From Pseudomonadota bacterium (GTDB taxonomy: Bacteria; Pseudomonadota; Alphaproteobacteria; Rhodobacterales; Rhodobacteraceae), in contig CAUJIP010000078.1 of the NCBI GenBank assembly GCA_963205235.1, forward strand, positions 1 through 63,760: a DNA stretch of 63,760 nucleotides, given 5' to 3'. Positions 17,890-25,575 of the stretch are shown here, one piece after another (position 1 is the stretch's first letter; every line of letters starts with the position of its first letter). The position numbers and the translations under genes are program-made. The notes under the pieces were generated by a model, which did not search any database, was not told where the DNA came from, and saw only the letters and a list, made by a program, of their open reading frames with translations.

Positions 17890-19219
17890 CGACTATCTTG
17901 CCGAACCCGCCAACCGCTTTGCCACTGTGGCGATGGCCGATACCAACGGGCTTTTGCGCGGGCAGATGGTTTCGACCAGCAGCCTGCGGGGGATCGTGAA
18001 GAACGGCATGGGCATGGCCCCGGCGCAGCTGGCGCTGGACCCGACCGATGTCTTGCTGACGATCCCCGGCGTCAACGATGACTCGGGGGATTTTCATGAC
18101 GACCCGCTGGCGGTTGACCCGACCAGCGTCCGCCGTCTGCCTTGGTCAAAGCCGGGACATGACCTCTTAGTCCTTTCGAACTTTACCGGCGCTTCAGCCG
18201 AGCTTTGCCCGCGGTCAATCCTGAAATCGGTGCTGGCGCGGGCGGGTGCGGCGGGGTTCGTGCCGAAATACGGGATGGAACTGGAATACACCCTGTTCGA
18301 CGAAACTCCGGAAAGCGCGCGCGCCAAGGGGTATCGCAACCTGAAACCCGCTGCGACCCATGCCAGCCATGACCTGGTGATCTATCAGGCGGTCCAGACC
18401 GAGTGGTACGAGGCGATCAGCGCCATGTGCGACCCCTTGGGCATCAACCTGGCCAAGATGCACGAGGAAATCGGCGCGGGTTTCATGGAGGCTTGCATCG
18501 CGGCGGGCGAAGGGCTGGAGCCTGCAGACCAGTTGATGCTGCTGAAGAACTTCATCCGCGCGCTGGCCCTGCGGCAGGGGCGGTCGGTGACTTTCATGCC
18601 GCGCTGGAATGAACAGGCGGACAGCCAGTCGATCCACCTTCACATCAGCCTGAAGGACAAGGCGGGCAAGCCCCTGTTCCATGATCCGTCGCAGAAGAAC
18701 GGTGTCAGCCAGACCTTCCGGCATTTCCTGGGGGGTCTGCAGAAATATTTGGCCGAAATGACGCTGATCTTCCTGCCCACGGTCAATTCCTACCGCCGCT
18801 TTGCCCCCGGAACCTTTGCGCCGCCCGGCCTGACCTGGGGCTATGAAAACCGCACCACCGCGCTGCGGATCGTGGGCCATGACGCGGGCAGCCTGCGGGT
18901 GGAAAACCGCCTGCCTGGGGCTGATACCAACCCGTACCTGACCGCTGCCGCCACAATTGCCGCAGGCGTCGCCGGCATCATCGAAAAGGCCGAGCCTGAT
19001 CCCGAGACCATCGGATCGGGCTACGCTCAGGAAGCCCCGCGCGACTTTGCCCGATCGATGCCCGATGCGATCGACCGGCTGCGCGGATCGGCCTTTGCCA
19101 AGGATTGGCTGGGTGCGCGCTTTGTCGAAGGGTTCAGTGCAACCCGCTCTGGCCAATACGATGAATTCCGGCGCAAGGTTCCCGATGTGGAACTGGAACG
19201 ATTCTTCGACCTGGGGTAA
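17879..19219 (+). CDS. Glutamine synthetase-like gamma-glutamyl ligase
   Basis: A 446-residue member of the glutamine synthetase family, type resembling PuuA/IpuC-like gamma-glutamyl-amide ligases rather than GlnA. The beta-grasp N-domain contains ADTNGLLRGQMV, the catalytic domain has GMELEYTLFDE near residue 130, the HLHIS metal site and NSYRRFAPGTFAPP with GYENRTTALRI. The adenylylation-loop tyrosine environment of GlnA is absent. Such enzymes attach glutamate to an amine so that it can be oxidised or transported safely. In this operon it would protect or activate an amino group of the substrate; the amine is unknown. Confidence 0.8.
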   Translation: MTLDDYLAEPANRFATVAMADTNGLLRGQMVSTSSLRGIVKNGMGMAPAQLALDPTDVLLTIPGVNDDSGDFHDDPLAVDPTSVRRLPWSKPGHDLLVLSNFTGASAELCPRSILKSVLARAGAAGFVPKYGMELEYTLFDETPESARAKGYRNLKPAATHASHDLVIYQAVQTEWYEAISAMCDPLGINLAKMHEEIGAGFMEACIAAGEGLEPADQLMLLKNFIRALALRQGRSVTFMPRWNEQADSQSIHLHISLKDKAGKPLFHDPSQKNGVSQTFRHFLGGLQKYLAEMTLIFLPTVNSYRRFAPGTFAPPGLTWGYENRTTALRIVGHDAGSLRVENRLPGADTNPYLTAAATIAAGVAGIIEKAEPDPETIGSGYAQEAPRDFARSMPDAIDRLRGSAFAKDWLGARFVEGFSATRSGQYDEFRRKVPDVELERFFDLG

Positions 19220-19222
19220 GCA

Positions 19223-19729
19223 ATGACTGACCTTCGCAGCCGTTTTCTGGAAGGCATGAGCCGGGCGGCAACTTTTGTCGGCGTGGCCACGACAGATGGC
19301 CCGTCGGGGCGGTTCGGGGTGACGATATCCTCGCTGACCTCGGTTTCCGCCGACGGCGACCACCCGTCGCTTTTGGCATGCATCCATCACCGCAGCCCGG
19401 CAGCAGCGGCGATCCTTGGCAACCGAGCCTTTTGCGCGAACCTTTTGCACCAGGGGCAAGAGGGCGTGGCGAACCTGTTTGCAGGACGCGACGGCAAGGA
19501 CCAGGCGGCCCGGTTTGACGAGGCGAAATGGACCGCCGGGACAATCGGTCAGCCACGGATTGACGGTGCGACAGCGCAGTTTGAATGCAAGCTTGCCACG
19601 GCGTTGTTGTGGGAGACGCATTACATCATCGTCGGGGATGTGGTGGGCGTCGATCTGTCAGATGATACGGCAGCGCTGCTTTACGGTCAGCGCGCCTATC
19701 GCAAGGCCGTGGGGTTGGGCGACAGCTAA
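19223..19729 (+). CDS. Flavin reductase (HpaC-like)
   Basis: A 168-residue flavin reductase of the HpaC/ActVB type, supplying reduced FMN or FAD to a partner monooxygenase. The N-terminal ATFVGVATTDGPSGRFGVT and SSLTSVSADGDHPSLLACIHHRSP match the split-barrel flavin-binding core, and GDVVGVDLSDDTAALLYGQRAYRK the end. It follows the GS-like gene by 3 bp. Candidate partners are the dehydrogenase-fold protein at 14613-15920 or a 4-hydroxyphenylacetate hydroxylase encoded elsewhere; the operon favours the first. Its stop codon TAA lies in the end of a mobile-type repeat. Confidence 0.85.
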   Translation: MTDLRSRFLEGMSRAATFVGVATTDGPSGRFGVTISSLTSVSADGDHPSLLACIHHRSPAAAAILGNRAFCANLLHQGQEGVANLFAGRDGKDQAARFDEAKWTAGTIGQPRIDGATAQFECKLATALLWETHYIIVGDVVGVDLSDDTAALLYGQRAYRKAVGLGDS

Positions 19730-19831
19730 AGCCTGTCTGGTTCTGATTGAACCAGGCGGATCGGACAAACGCGGTCGAGCGAAAGCGAGAGGCAGCGATT
19801 TCCGATTCAGATCGAGCCAGACAGGCTCTAG
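19726..19831. mobile_element. About 100-bp MITE-like element with terminal inverted repeats and TA flanks
   Basis: The ends CTAAAGCCTGTCTGG (19726-19740) and CCAGACAGGCTCTAG (19817-19831) are inverted repeats matching at 14 of 15 positions, with partial pairing continuing inward. A TA dinucleotide flanks both sides, as expected after insertion of an IS630/Tc1-mariner-type element, and the interior has no gene. It fills the whole gap between two convergent genes, and its ends provide the TAA of the flavin reductase and the TAG of hpaR. It could also act as a two-way terminator. Confidence 0.7.
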
Positions 19832-20277
19832 TCCTTGGCGCGCGGCAGGGCCTGCAGCGCCTCAAGCATATCCAACAGGCTTTCCAGCCGTTCCAGACCG
19901 AAATCGCGCTCGATCCGGGCAAAGATGCTTGCGCTTTGCGCCGAATGGGTGCGGATCAGCGCCTCGCCCGCGGGGGTAATCGCGGCAATCGTCTTGCGGC
20001 GGTCATCATCGGGCGTCGTGCGGGTGATCAGGCCGTCCTCCTCCATCGCCCTGGCAATCCTGGTCAGGCTTGGCAGCAGAAGGCAGGCCTCGGACGCAAG
20101 CTGGGTCAGTTCGGACGGACCCCGTTCCTGAAGCACGCGCAGGACGCGCCATTTCTGTTCGTTGACCCCGGAAGAGGCCAGCATGTCGCGGATGGGGCCC
20201 ATCACGCTTTCCCGCGCCCGAAGAAGGGCGATGGGCAGCGAGCGTTTGGTGCGACGCAGGGGAAGATCATTTGCCAT
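19828..20277 (-). CDS. hpaR: MarR-family regulator, homoprotocatechuate operon repressor HpaR
   Basis: A 149-residue winged-helix regulator of the MarR family. The recognition region SELTQLASEACLLLPSLTRIARAMEEDGLITR, the wing DDRRKTIAAIT and the RTKRSLPIALLRARESVM N-terminus fit HpaR. The ATG at 20277 gives the usual HpaR length; the longer frame adds 19 unconserved residues. It is divergent from hpaF, and a promoter with an overlapping palindrome lies between them. HpaR is known to repress the hpa meta operon and to be released by 4-hydroxyphenylacetate-type effectors. Confidence 0.85.
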   Translation of the reverse strand: MANDLPLRRTKRSLPIALLRARESVMGPIRDMLASSGVNEQKWRVLRVLQERGPSELTQLASEACLLLPSLTRIARAMEEDGLITRTTPDDDRRKTIAAITPAGEALIRTHSAQSASIFARIERDFGLERLESLLDMLEALQALPRAKD

Positions 20278-20327
20278 ACCCTGACTATCCCCCTGTTTTG
20301 ATTTCTCCTCAAGCCCGCTGCGACAGC

Positions 20328-20377
20328 TTGACACGGGGGCATTCGGGGGCTAGCTTTTACTTAACAAAGCAAGTAAA
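20328..20377 (+). promoter_or_regulatory. hpaF-operon promoter with HpaR operator
   Basis: A -35 TTGACA (20328-20333), a 17-bp spacer and a -10 TAGCTT (20351-20356) form a good sigma-70 promoter. The palindrome TTTACTT (20356-20362) with AAGTAAA (20371-20377) and an 8-bp centre covers the expected start of transcription and ends 8 bp before the hpaF ATG. This is where a MarR-type repressor would block initiation. Confidence 0.65.
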
Positions 20378-20385
20378 CTGATCCC

Positions 20386-20778
20386 ATGCCCCATATCCAG
20401 ATCGACTATTCGCCCAATCTTGAAGCCCGCCTGGACATCGCGGGCCTGTGTGTCGTGCTGCGGGATGCGGCGGTTGCGACCGGGGTCCTGCCGCTGGCTG
20501 GCATCCGGGTGCGGGCAATCCGGGTCGATCATGTGGTGATCGCCGACGGCAACCCTGACCATGCCTTCCTTGACATCGCGGTCCGGCTGCGTGGCGGGCG
20601 CAGCGCCGAGGCCAAGGCGAAGGCGACCGAGATCATCTTTGCCGCGGCGCAGGCTTATTGTGCCGGGGTGATGGCGACATCCTCTTTCATGCTGTCGATG
20701 GAAATGCGGGACATCGACCCAAGCCTTTCGCCCAAGGCCAGTTCCATCCGCAAATACCTGCCCGGAGGTGGCGAATGA
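20386..20778 (+). CDS. hpaF: 5-carboxymethyl-2-hydroxymuconate isomerase
   Basis: A 130-residue member of the tautomerase superfamily that isomerises 5-carboxymethyl-2-hydroxymuconate in the homoprotocatechuate pathway. Proline is the second residue (MPHIQIDYSPNLE), so it becomes the N-terminal catalytic base after Met removal. The VDHVVIADGNPDHAFLDIAVRLRGGR core is typical of CHMI. First gene of the hpa operon; its stop overlaps the hpaE start (ATGA). Confidence 0.92.
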   Translation: MPHIQIDYSPNLEARLDIAGLCVVLRDAAVATGVLPLAGIRVRAIRVDHVVIADGNPDHAFLDIAVRLRGGRSAEAKAKATEIIFAAAQAYCAGVMATSSFMLSMEMRDIDPSLSPKASSIRKYLPGGGE

Positions 20779-22283
20779 GCGATCTTGCAACCCAACTGGC
20801 GAAACTTGACGGTCATCTGGCGCGGTTCCGCGACAAGGGCATCCTGAACCTGATCGACGGTCAGGACGTGCCGGGCGCGGGCGGGGTGTTCGAAACGAAT
20901 TCGCCGGTCGACGAAAGCCTGATCGCGCCGGTGGCGCGCGGCACGGCGGCGGATATCGACCGGGCGGCCAAGGCGGCCAAGGCGGCGTTTCCGGCCTGGG
21001 CGGCGATGCCGGGCGACCAGCGCAAGGCGATCCTGCACCGCATCGCCGATCTGATCGAGGCGCGGGCCGAGGAAATCGCGCTGTGCGAATGCTGGGACAC
21101 CGGGCAGGCCTGGCGCTTCATGTCCAAGGCGGCGCTGCGCGGGGCCGAGAATTTCCGGTTTTTCGCCGATCTGGCCCCAAGCGCGCGCGACGGGCAAAGC
21201 CTGCCGACCAGGGATCACTTGAACGTCACCACGCGGAAACCGATTGGTCCGGTGGGGGTGATCACGCCCTGGAACACACCGTTCATGCTATCGACCTGGA
21301 AGATCGCGCCCGCGCTGGCTGCTGGCTGCACGGTCGTTCACAAACCGGCCGAGTTTTCGCCGTTGTCTGCGCGACTGCTGGCGGAAATCTGCCATGAGGC
21401 CGGTCTGCCGCCGGGTGTCCTGAACCTGGTCAACGGGTTGGGGGAGGAGGCTGGCAAGGCGCTGACCGAACACCCGGACATCAAGGCGATCGCCTTTGTG
21501 GGAGAAAGCCGGACCGGCAGCATGATCATGCGGCAGGGGGCCGAGACACTGAAGCGGGTTCACTTTGAACTGGGCGGCAAGAACCCGGTCGTGGTCTTTG
21601 ACGATGCCGATCTGGAACGCGCGCTGGATGCGGTGATCTTCATGATCTACTCGCTGAACGGTGAACGCTGCACGTCCTCTAGCCGGTTGCTGGTACAGGA
21701 CACGATTGCCGAGAAGTTCCACGCGATGCTGGTTAGCCGGGTGAACAACATCAAGGTCGGCCATCCGCTGGACCCGGCGACCGAGATCGGGCCCTTGATC
21801 CACAAGACCCATTTCGACAAGGTCACCTCCTATGTCGAGATCGGCCATCAGGACGGCGCGAGCCTTGCCGCAGGCGGCAACCGGGTGGGCGACAAGGGCT
21901 GGTTCATCCGCCCGACACTGTTCACGAATGCACGTTCGGATATGCGGATCGCACAGGAGGAAGTGTTCGGCCCGTTCCTGACCTCGCTGACCTTCAAGGA
22001 CGAATCCGAAGCCTTGGCGATTGCCAACAGCACCGCCTATGGTCTGACCGGGTACATCTGGACCAACGACTTGACCCGCGCGATGCGGTTCTCTGACGCG
22101 CTGGAGGCCGGGATGATCTGGGTGAACTCGGAAAACGTCCGCCACCTGCCCACACCCTTTGGTGGCGTCAAGGCCAGTGGTATCGGCCGCGATGGCGGCG
22201 ACTGGTCGTTCGAATTCTACATGGAACAGAAGAACACGGCCTTCGCCCTTGGCCAGCACAAGATCCAGCGGCTGGGGGCCTGA
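20775..22283 (+). CDS. hpaE: 5-carboxymethyl-2-hydroxymuconate semialdehyde dehydrogenase
   Basis: A 502-residue NAD-dependent aldehyde dehydrogenase that oxidises the ring-cleavage product of homoprotocatechuate. It shows the substrate/NAD motif GVITPWNTPFMLSTWKIAPAL, the FVGESRTGS cofactor loop, the catalytic glutamate in FELGGKNPV and the nucleophile Cys in NGERCTSSSR. The RHLPTPFGGVKASGIGRDGGDWSFEFY ending is specific to HpaE-type enzymes. The ATG at 20775 overlaps the hpaF stop. Confidence 0.95.
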   Translation: MSDLATQLAKLDGHLARFRDKGILNLIDGQDVPGAGGVFETNSPVDESLIAPVARGTAADIDRAAKAAKAAFPAWAAMPGDQRKAILHRIADLIEARAEEIALCECWDTGQAWRFMSKAALRGAENFRFFADLAPSARDGQSLPTRDHLNVTTRKPIGPVGVITPWNTPFMLSTWKIAPALAAGCTVVHKPAEFSPLSARLLAEICHEAGLPPGVLNLVNGLGEEAGKALTEHPDIKAIAFVGESRTGSMIMRQGAETLKRVHFELGGKNPVVVFDDADLERALDAVIFMIYSLNGERCTSSSRLLVQDTIAEKFHAMLVSRVNNIKVGHPLDPATEIGPLIHKTHFDKVTSYVEIGHQDGASLAAGGNRVGDKGWFIRPTLFTNARSDMRIAQEEVFGPFLTSLTFKDESEALAIANSTAYGLTGYIWTNDLTRAMRFSDALEAGMIWVNSENVRHLPTPFGGVKASGIGRDGGDWSFEFYMEQKNTAFALGQHKIQRLGA

Positions 22284-22325
22284 CCGCCAACTGCAACCGA
22301 AGACCATCGGACCGACAGGGAGGAT

Positions 22326-23180
22326 ATGATGGGAGAACTGGTTCTGGCTGCAAAATGCACCCATGTGCCGACGATGCTCATGTCAGAGCAGGAGGGGCCG
22401 GTGAAGGGCAAGCGGCAGGCGGCCATTGACGGCCATATGGAGATCGGTCGCCGCGCAAAAGAGTTGGGCGTCGACACGGTGATCATCTGCGACACGCATT
22501 GGGTGATCAACGCGGGCTTCCACATCAACGCGAATGACACGTTCAAGGGGCTGTTCACCTCGAACGAATTCCCGCAGTTCATACAGGACATGCCCTACGA
22601 CTATCAGGGCAACCCGGCCCTGGGCGACGCCATCGCAAAGGCCGCGACCGAGATGGGTGTGCATACCCTGTCGCACCACCTGGACAGCCTTGAGATGGAA
22701 TACGGCACGTTGGTCCCGATGCGGTTCATGAGCCGCGCACACCAGATGAAGGTCGTCTCCATCGCGGCCTGGTGCACGGTTCACAGCCACGAGGAAAGCC
22801 GGGTGATCGGGCAGGCGATCCGCAAGGCGGTCGAGGCATCCGACAGCCGGGTGCTGTTGGTCGCGTCGGGGTCACTGTCGCACAAGATCTGGCCGAACAA
22901 GGATTACGCGGCGAACAACGGGACCTTTACCATCAGCTCGGAATTCAACCGCCAGATAGACCTGCATGTGCTGGACATGTGGCAGCGCGGCGATCACGCG
23001 ACCTTCCTCAAGATGCTGCCGGACTATGCCCAGTTCTGCTGCGGCGAAGGGTCCATGCATGACACGGCGATGCTGTATGGTGCGCTTGGCTGGGACAAGT
23101 ATACCGCCAAGTGCGAGGTCGTGACCCCCTATTTCCCGTCGTCCGGCACCGGCCAGACCAACGTCATCTTCCCGGTCTGA
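22326..23180 (+). CDS. hpaD: Homoprotocatechuate 2,3-dioxygenase, class III (LigB) type
   Basis: A 284-residue extradiol dioxygenase of the LigB superfamily, close to E. coli HpaD/HpcB over its full length. It cleaves 3,4-dihydroxyphenylacetate next to the hydroxyls using Fe(II). The metal-site histidines are visible in AAKCTHVPTM near residue 12 and in DTHWVINAGFH near 60. ASGSLSHKIW near 180 and CGEGSMHDT near 240 are the other conserved family blocks. It is the second enzyme-coding step of the operon and is followed 9 bp later by a second, unrelated dioxygenase for what appears to be the same substrate. Confidence 0.92.
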   Translation: MMGELVLAAKCTHVPTMLMSEQEGPVKGKRQAAIDGHMEIGRRAKELGVDTVIICDTHWVINAGFHINANDTFKGLFTSNEFPQFIQDMPYDYQGNPALGDAIAKAATEMGVHTLSHHLDSLEMEYGTLVPMRFMSRAHQMKVVSIAAWCTVHSHEESRVIGQAIRKAVEASDSRVLLVASGSLSHKIWPNKDYAANNGTFTISSEFNRQIDLHVLDMWQRGDHATFLKMLPDYAQFCCGEGSMHDTAMLYGALGWDKYTAKCEVVTPYFPSSGTGQTNVIFPV

Positions 23181-23189
23181 GGAGGACCC

Positions 23190-24170
23190 ATGCCCGTTCC
23201 CGCCCCGAACCTCTACCCGCCCTTCAACACAATCCGCCTGAGCCATGTCGAATTCGGCGTGACCGACCTTGCGCGCAGCCGCGCCTTCTACGTCGACACG
23301 CTGGGACTGCAGGTCACGCATGAGGATGCGACGACCCTGACCCTGCGCGCGCTGGAAGAACGCGGGCATCACTGCATCATCCTGAAAAAAGCCGACAAGG
23401 CCGAAGCGCGCTATCTGGGCTTCAAGGTCTGGGACGAGGACAATCTTGACCGCGCCGCCGCCTACTTTGCGGCCAAGGGTCTGCCGGTCGACTGGGTCGA
23501 AACCCCGCACATCACCCGCGCCTTCCGCACCCGCGACCCGCAGGGCATTCCGCTGGAGTTCTATGCCCGGATGGACCGCCTGCCGCCGATCCATCAGCAA
23601 TACAAGCTGTACCACGGGGTCAAGCCGCTGCGGATCGACCATTTCAACTGCTTCTCTCCTGACGTTGACGCCTCGGTCGCGTTCTGGAACGAGATCGGCT
23701 TCCGGGTGACGGAATATACCGAGGATGCGGAAACCGGGCGCCTTTGGGCTGCCTGGACGCACAGGAAGGGCGGCGTGCATGACATCGCCTTCACCAACGG
23801 CACCGGGCCGCGCCTGCACCACACCGCGTTCTGGGTGCCGACGCCCTTGAACATCATCGACCTTCTGGACCTGATGTCGACGACCGGCTGGCTGGCGAAC
23901 ATCGAGCGTGGACCGGGGCGGCACGGGATCTCGAACGCCTTCTTCCTGTATATCCGCGACCCGGACGGCCACCGGATCGAGATCTACTGTTCCGACTATC
24001 AGACCGTGGACCCCGACCTTGAGCCGATCAAGTGGGACCTGAAGGATCCCCAACGCCAGACGCTGTGGGGCGCCCCTGCCCCTCGCAGCTGGTTCGAGGA
24101 GGGAAGCCTGTTCACCGGCACCCCCACCGTGCCAAGCAGCCTTAAAGCCACGCCGATCATCGCGCCATAA
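23190..24170 (+). CDS. Homoprotocatechuate 2,3-dioxygenase, VOC (type I) family
   Basis: A 326-residue vicinal-oxygen-chelate dioxygenase resembling the Brevibacterium/Arthrobacter homoprotocatechuate 2,3-dioxygenases (HPCD/MndD). It has two betaalphabetabetabeta repeats (residues about 13-130 and 147-270). The metal ligands map to H151 (RIDHFN), a His of RLHHTAFW (H210/H211) and E264 (HRIEIY). The second-sphere catalytic His appears as H197 in GGVHDIAF, and the YCSDYQTVDPD lid segment is present. The cofactor would be Fe(II) or Mn(II). It starts 9 bp after hpaD with its own GGAGG site, so the operon makes two enzymes of different fold with the same predicted reaction. Confidence 0.88.
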   Translation: MPVPAPNLYPPFNTIRLSHVEFGVTDLARSRAFYVDTLGLQVTHEDATTLTLRALEERGHHCIILKKADKAEARYLGFKVWDEDNLDRAAAYFAAKGLPVDWVETPHITRAFRTRDPQGIPLEFYARMDRLPPIHQQYKLYHGVKPLRIDHFNCFSPDVDASVAFWNEIGFRVTEYTEDAETGRLWAAWTHRKGGVHDIAFTNGTGPRLHHTAFWVPTPLNIIDLLDLMSTTGWLANIERGPGRHGISNAFFLYIRDPDGHRIEIYCSDYQTVDPDLEPIKWDLKDPQRQTLWGAPAPRSWFEEGSLFTGTPTVPSSLKATPIIAP

Positions 24171-24180
24171 GGGGGCCGGA

Positions 24181-25575
24181 ATGGACTGGACGAGCTTTGC
24201 CCGCTGGGGTGCCCGCATCGCCGACTGGGGCGCCACCTATCACCGGGGCCTGCGCGACCGCCCGGTTCGCGCGCCCTTGGTGCCGGGGGCAACGCTTCGC
24301 GCCCTGCCCGCCGCGCCGCCCGAAAGCGGCGAGGCGATGGAGCAGATCTTTGCGGACTTCGAGACGCTGATCCTGCCTGGCATGACCCATTGGCAGCATC
24401 CCCGCTTCTTCGCCTATTTCCCAGCCAATGCCACACCGCCCTCGATGCTGGCCGAGTTCCTGTCCTCGACCATCGCGGCACAGTGCATGCTGTGGCAGAC
24501 CTCGCCCGCCGCGACCGAGCTGGAGACGGCGATGATGTCCTGGCTGGCGCAGGCCGTTGGCCTGACCGGGGTTGAGGGAGTGATCCAGGACAGCGCCTCC
24601 TCCGCCACGCTGGCCGCCGTGCTGGTGATGCGGGAACGCGCGCTGGATTGGGCGGGCAATCAGGCGGGCCTGAGCGGCCAGCCGCGCCTGCGGGTCTATT
24701 GTTCGGACGAGGTGCATACCTCGGTCGACCGGGCGATCTGGGTCGCGGGGATCGGGGCCGACAACCTGATCCGCATTCCGACCACGGGTCCGACACGCGG
24801 CATGGACTCAGAGGCGCTGGACGCCGCGATCCGGGACGACCTTGCGGCAGGCCATCGCCCCGCCGGGGTCATCGCCTGCATCGGCGGCACCGGGACCGGG
24901 GCCTGTGACGACCTGACCAAGGTCCTGGCAGTCGCCAAGGCGCATGGGCTTTATTCCCACGTCGATGCGGCCTGGGCCGGGGCGGCGATGATCTGCCCCG
25001 AGTTCCGCCCGCTCTGGGACGGGATCGAGCTGGCCGACAGTCTGGTCTTCAACCCGCACAAATGGCTGGGCGTGCAGTTCGACTGCGCCGCGCAATTCCT
25101 GCGCGACCCGTCCGATCTGGTGCGGACGCTGGCGATCCGGCCCGAATACCTGAAGACCCACGGCACCGACGGGATCATCAACTATTCCGAATGGTCGATC
25201 CCCCTTGGCCGCCGGTTCCGGGCGCTGAAACTGTGGTTCGTGCTGCGGACCTATGGGCTGGAAGGGCTGCGGCACCGCCTGCGCAATCATGTGCGCTGGT
25301 CGGTCGCGCTGGCGGACCGGTTGCGCGCCCATCCCCGGTTCCAGATCGTGACCGAGCCGGTCCTGTCGCTGTTCACATTCCGGCTAGCCGGGGCGGATGA
25401 TGCGGCGCAGCAGGCCTTTGTCAACCGGATCAACGATGACGGGCGGATCTATGTGACCCAGACCCGCGTCGGCGGTGCGACGGTGGTCCGGTTTCAGGTC
25501 GGGCAGTTCGACGTGACCGAGGCGGATCTGGACATGGCCTATGAAACCTTGGTCAGTCTGGCGGGGGATGCATGA
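24181..25575 (+). CDS. PLP-dependent aromatic-L-amino-acid decarboxylase
   Basis: A 464-residue group II pyridoxal-phosphate decarboxylase. The N-terminal HWQHPRFFAYFPANATPPSMLAE segment is diagnostic for the DDC/tryptophan/tyrosine decarboxylase family. SSATLAAVLV and VDAAWAGAAMICPEF are cofactor regions, and the Schiff-base lysine is in FNPHKWLGVQFDC. It would make tyramine, dopamine or phenylethylamine from the matching amino acid. In this operon that suggests feeding tyrosine- or DOPA-derived carbon into (homo)protocatechuate. It overlaps hpaG by ATGA. The true amino acid substrate is not determinable here. Confidence 0.88.
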   Translation: MDWTSFARWGARIADWGATYHRGLRDRPVRAPLVPGATLRALPAAPPESGEAMEQIFADFETLILPGMTHWQHPRFFAYFPANATPPSMLAEFLSSTIAAQCMLWQTSPAATELETAMMSWLAQAVGLTGVEGVIQDSASSATLAAVLVMRERALDWAGNQAGLSGQPRLRVYCSDEVHTSVDRAIWVAGIGADNLIRIPTTGPTRGMDSEALDAAIRDDLAAGHRPAGVIACIGGTGTGACDDLTKVLAVAKAHGLYSHVDAAWAGAAMICPEFRPLWDGIELADSLVFNPHKWLGVQFDCAAQFLRDPSDLVRTLAIRPEYLKTHGTDGIINYSEWSIPLGRRFRALKLWFVLRTYGLEGLRHRLRNHVRWSVALADRLRAHPRFQIVTEPVLSLFTFRLAGADDAAQQAFVNRINDDGRIYVTQTRVGGATVVRFQVGQFDVTEADLDMAYETLVSLAGDA

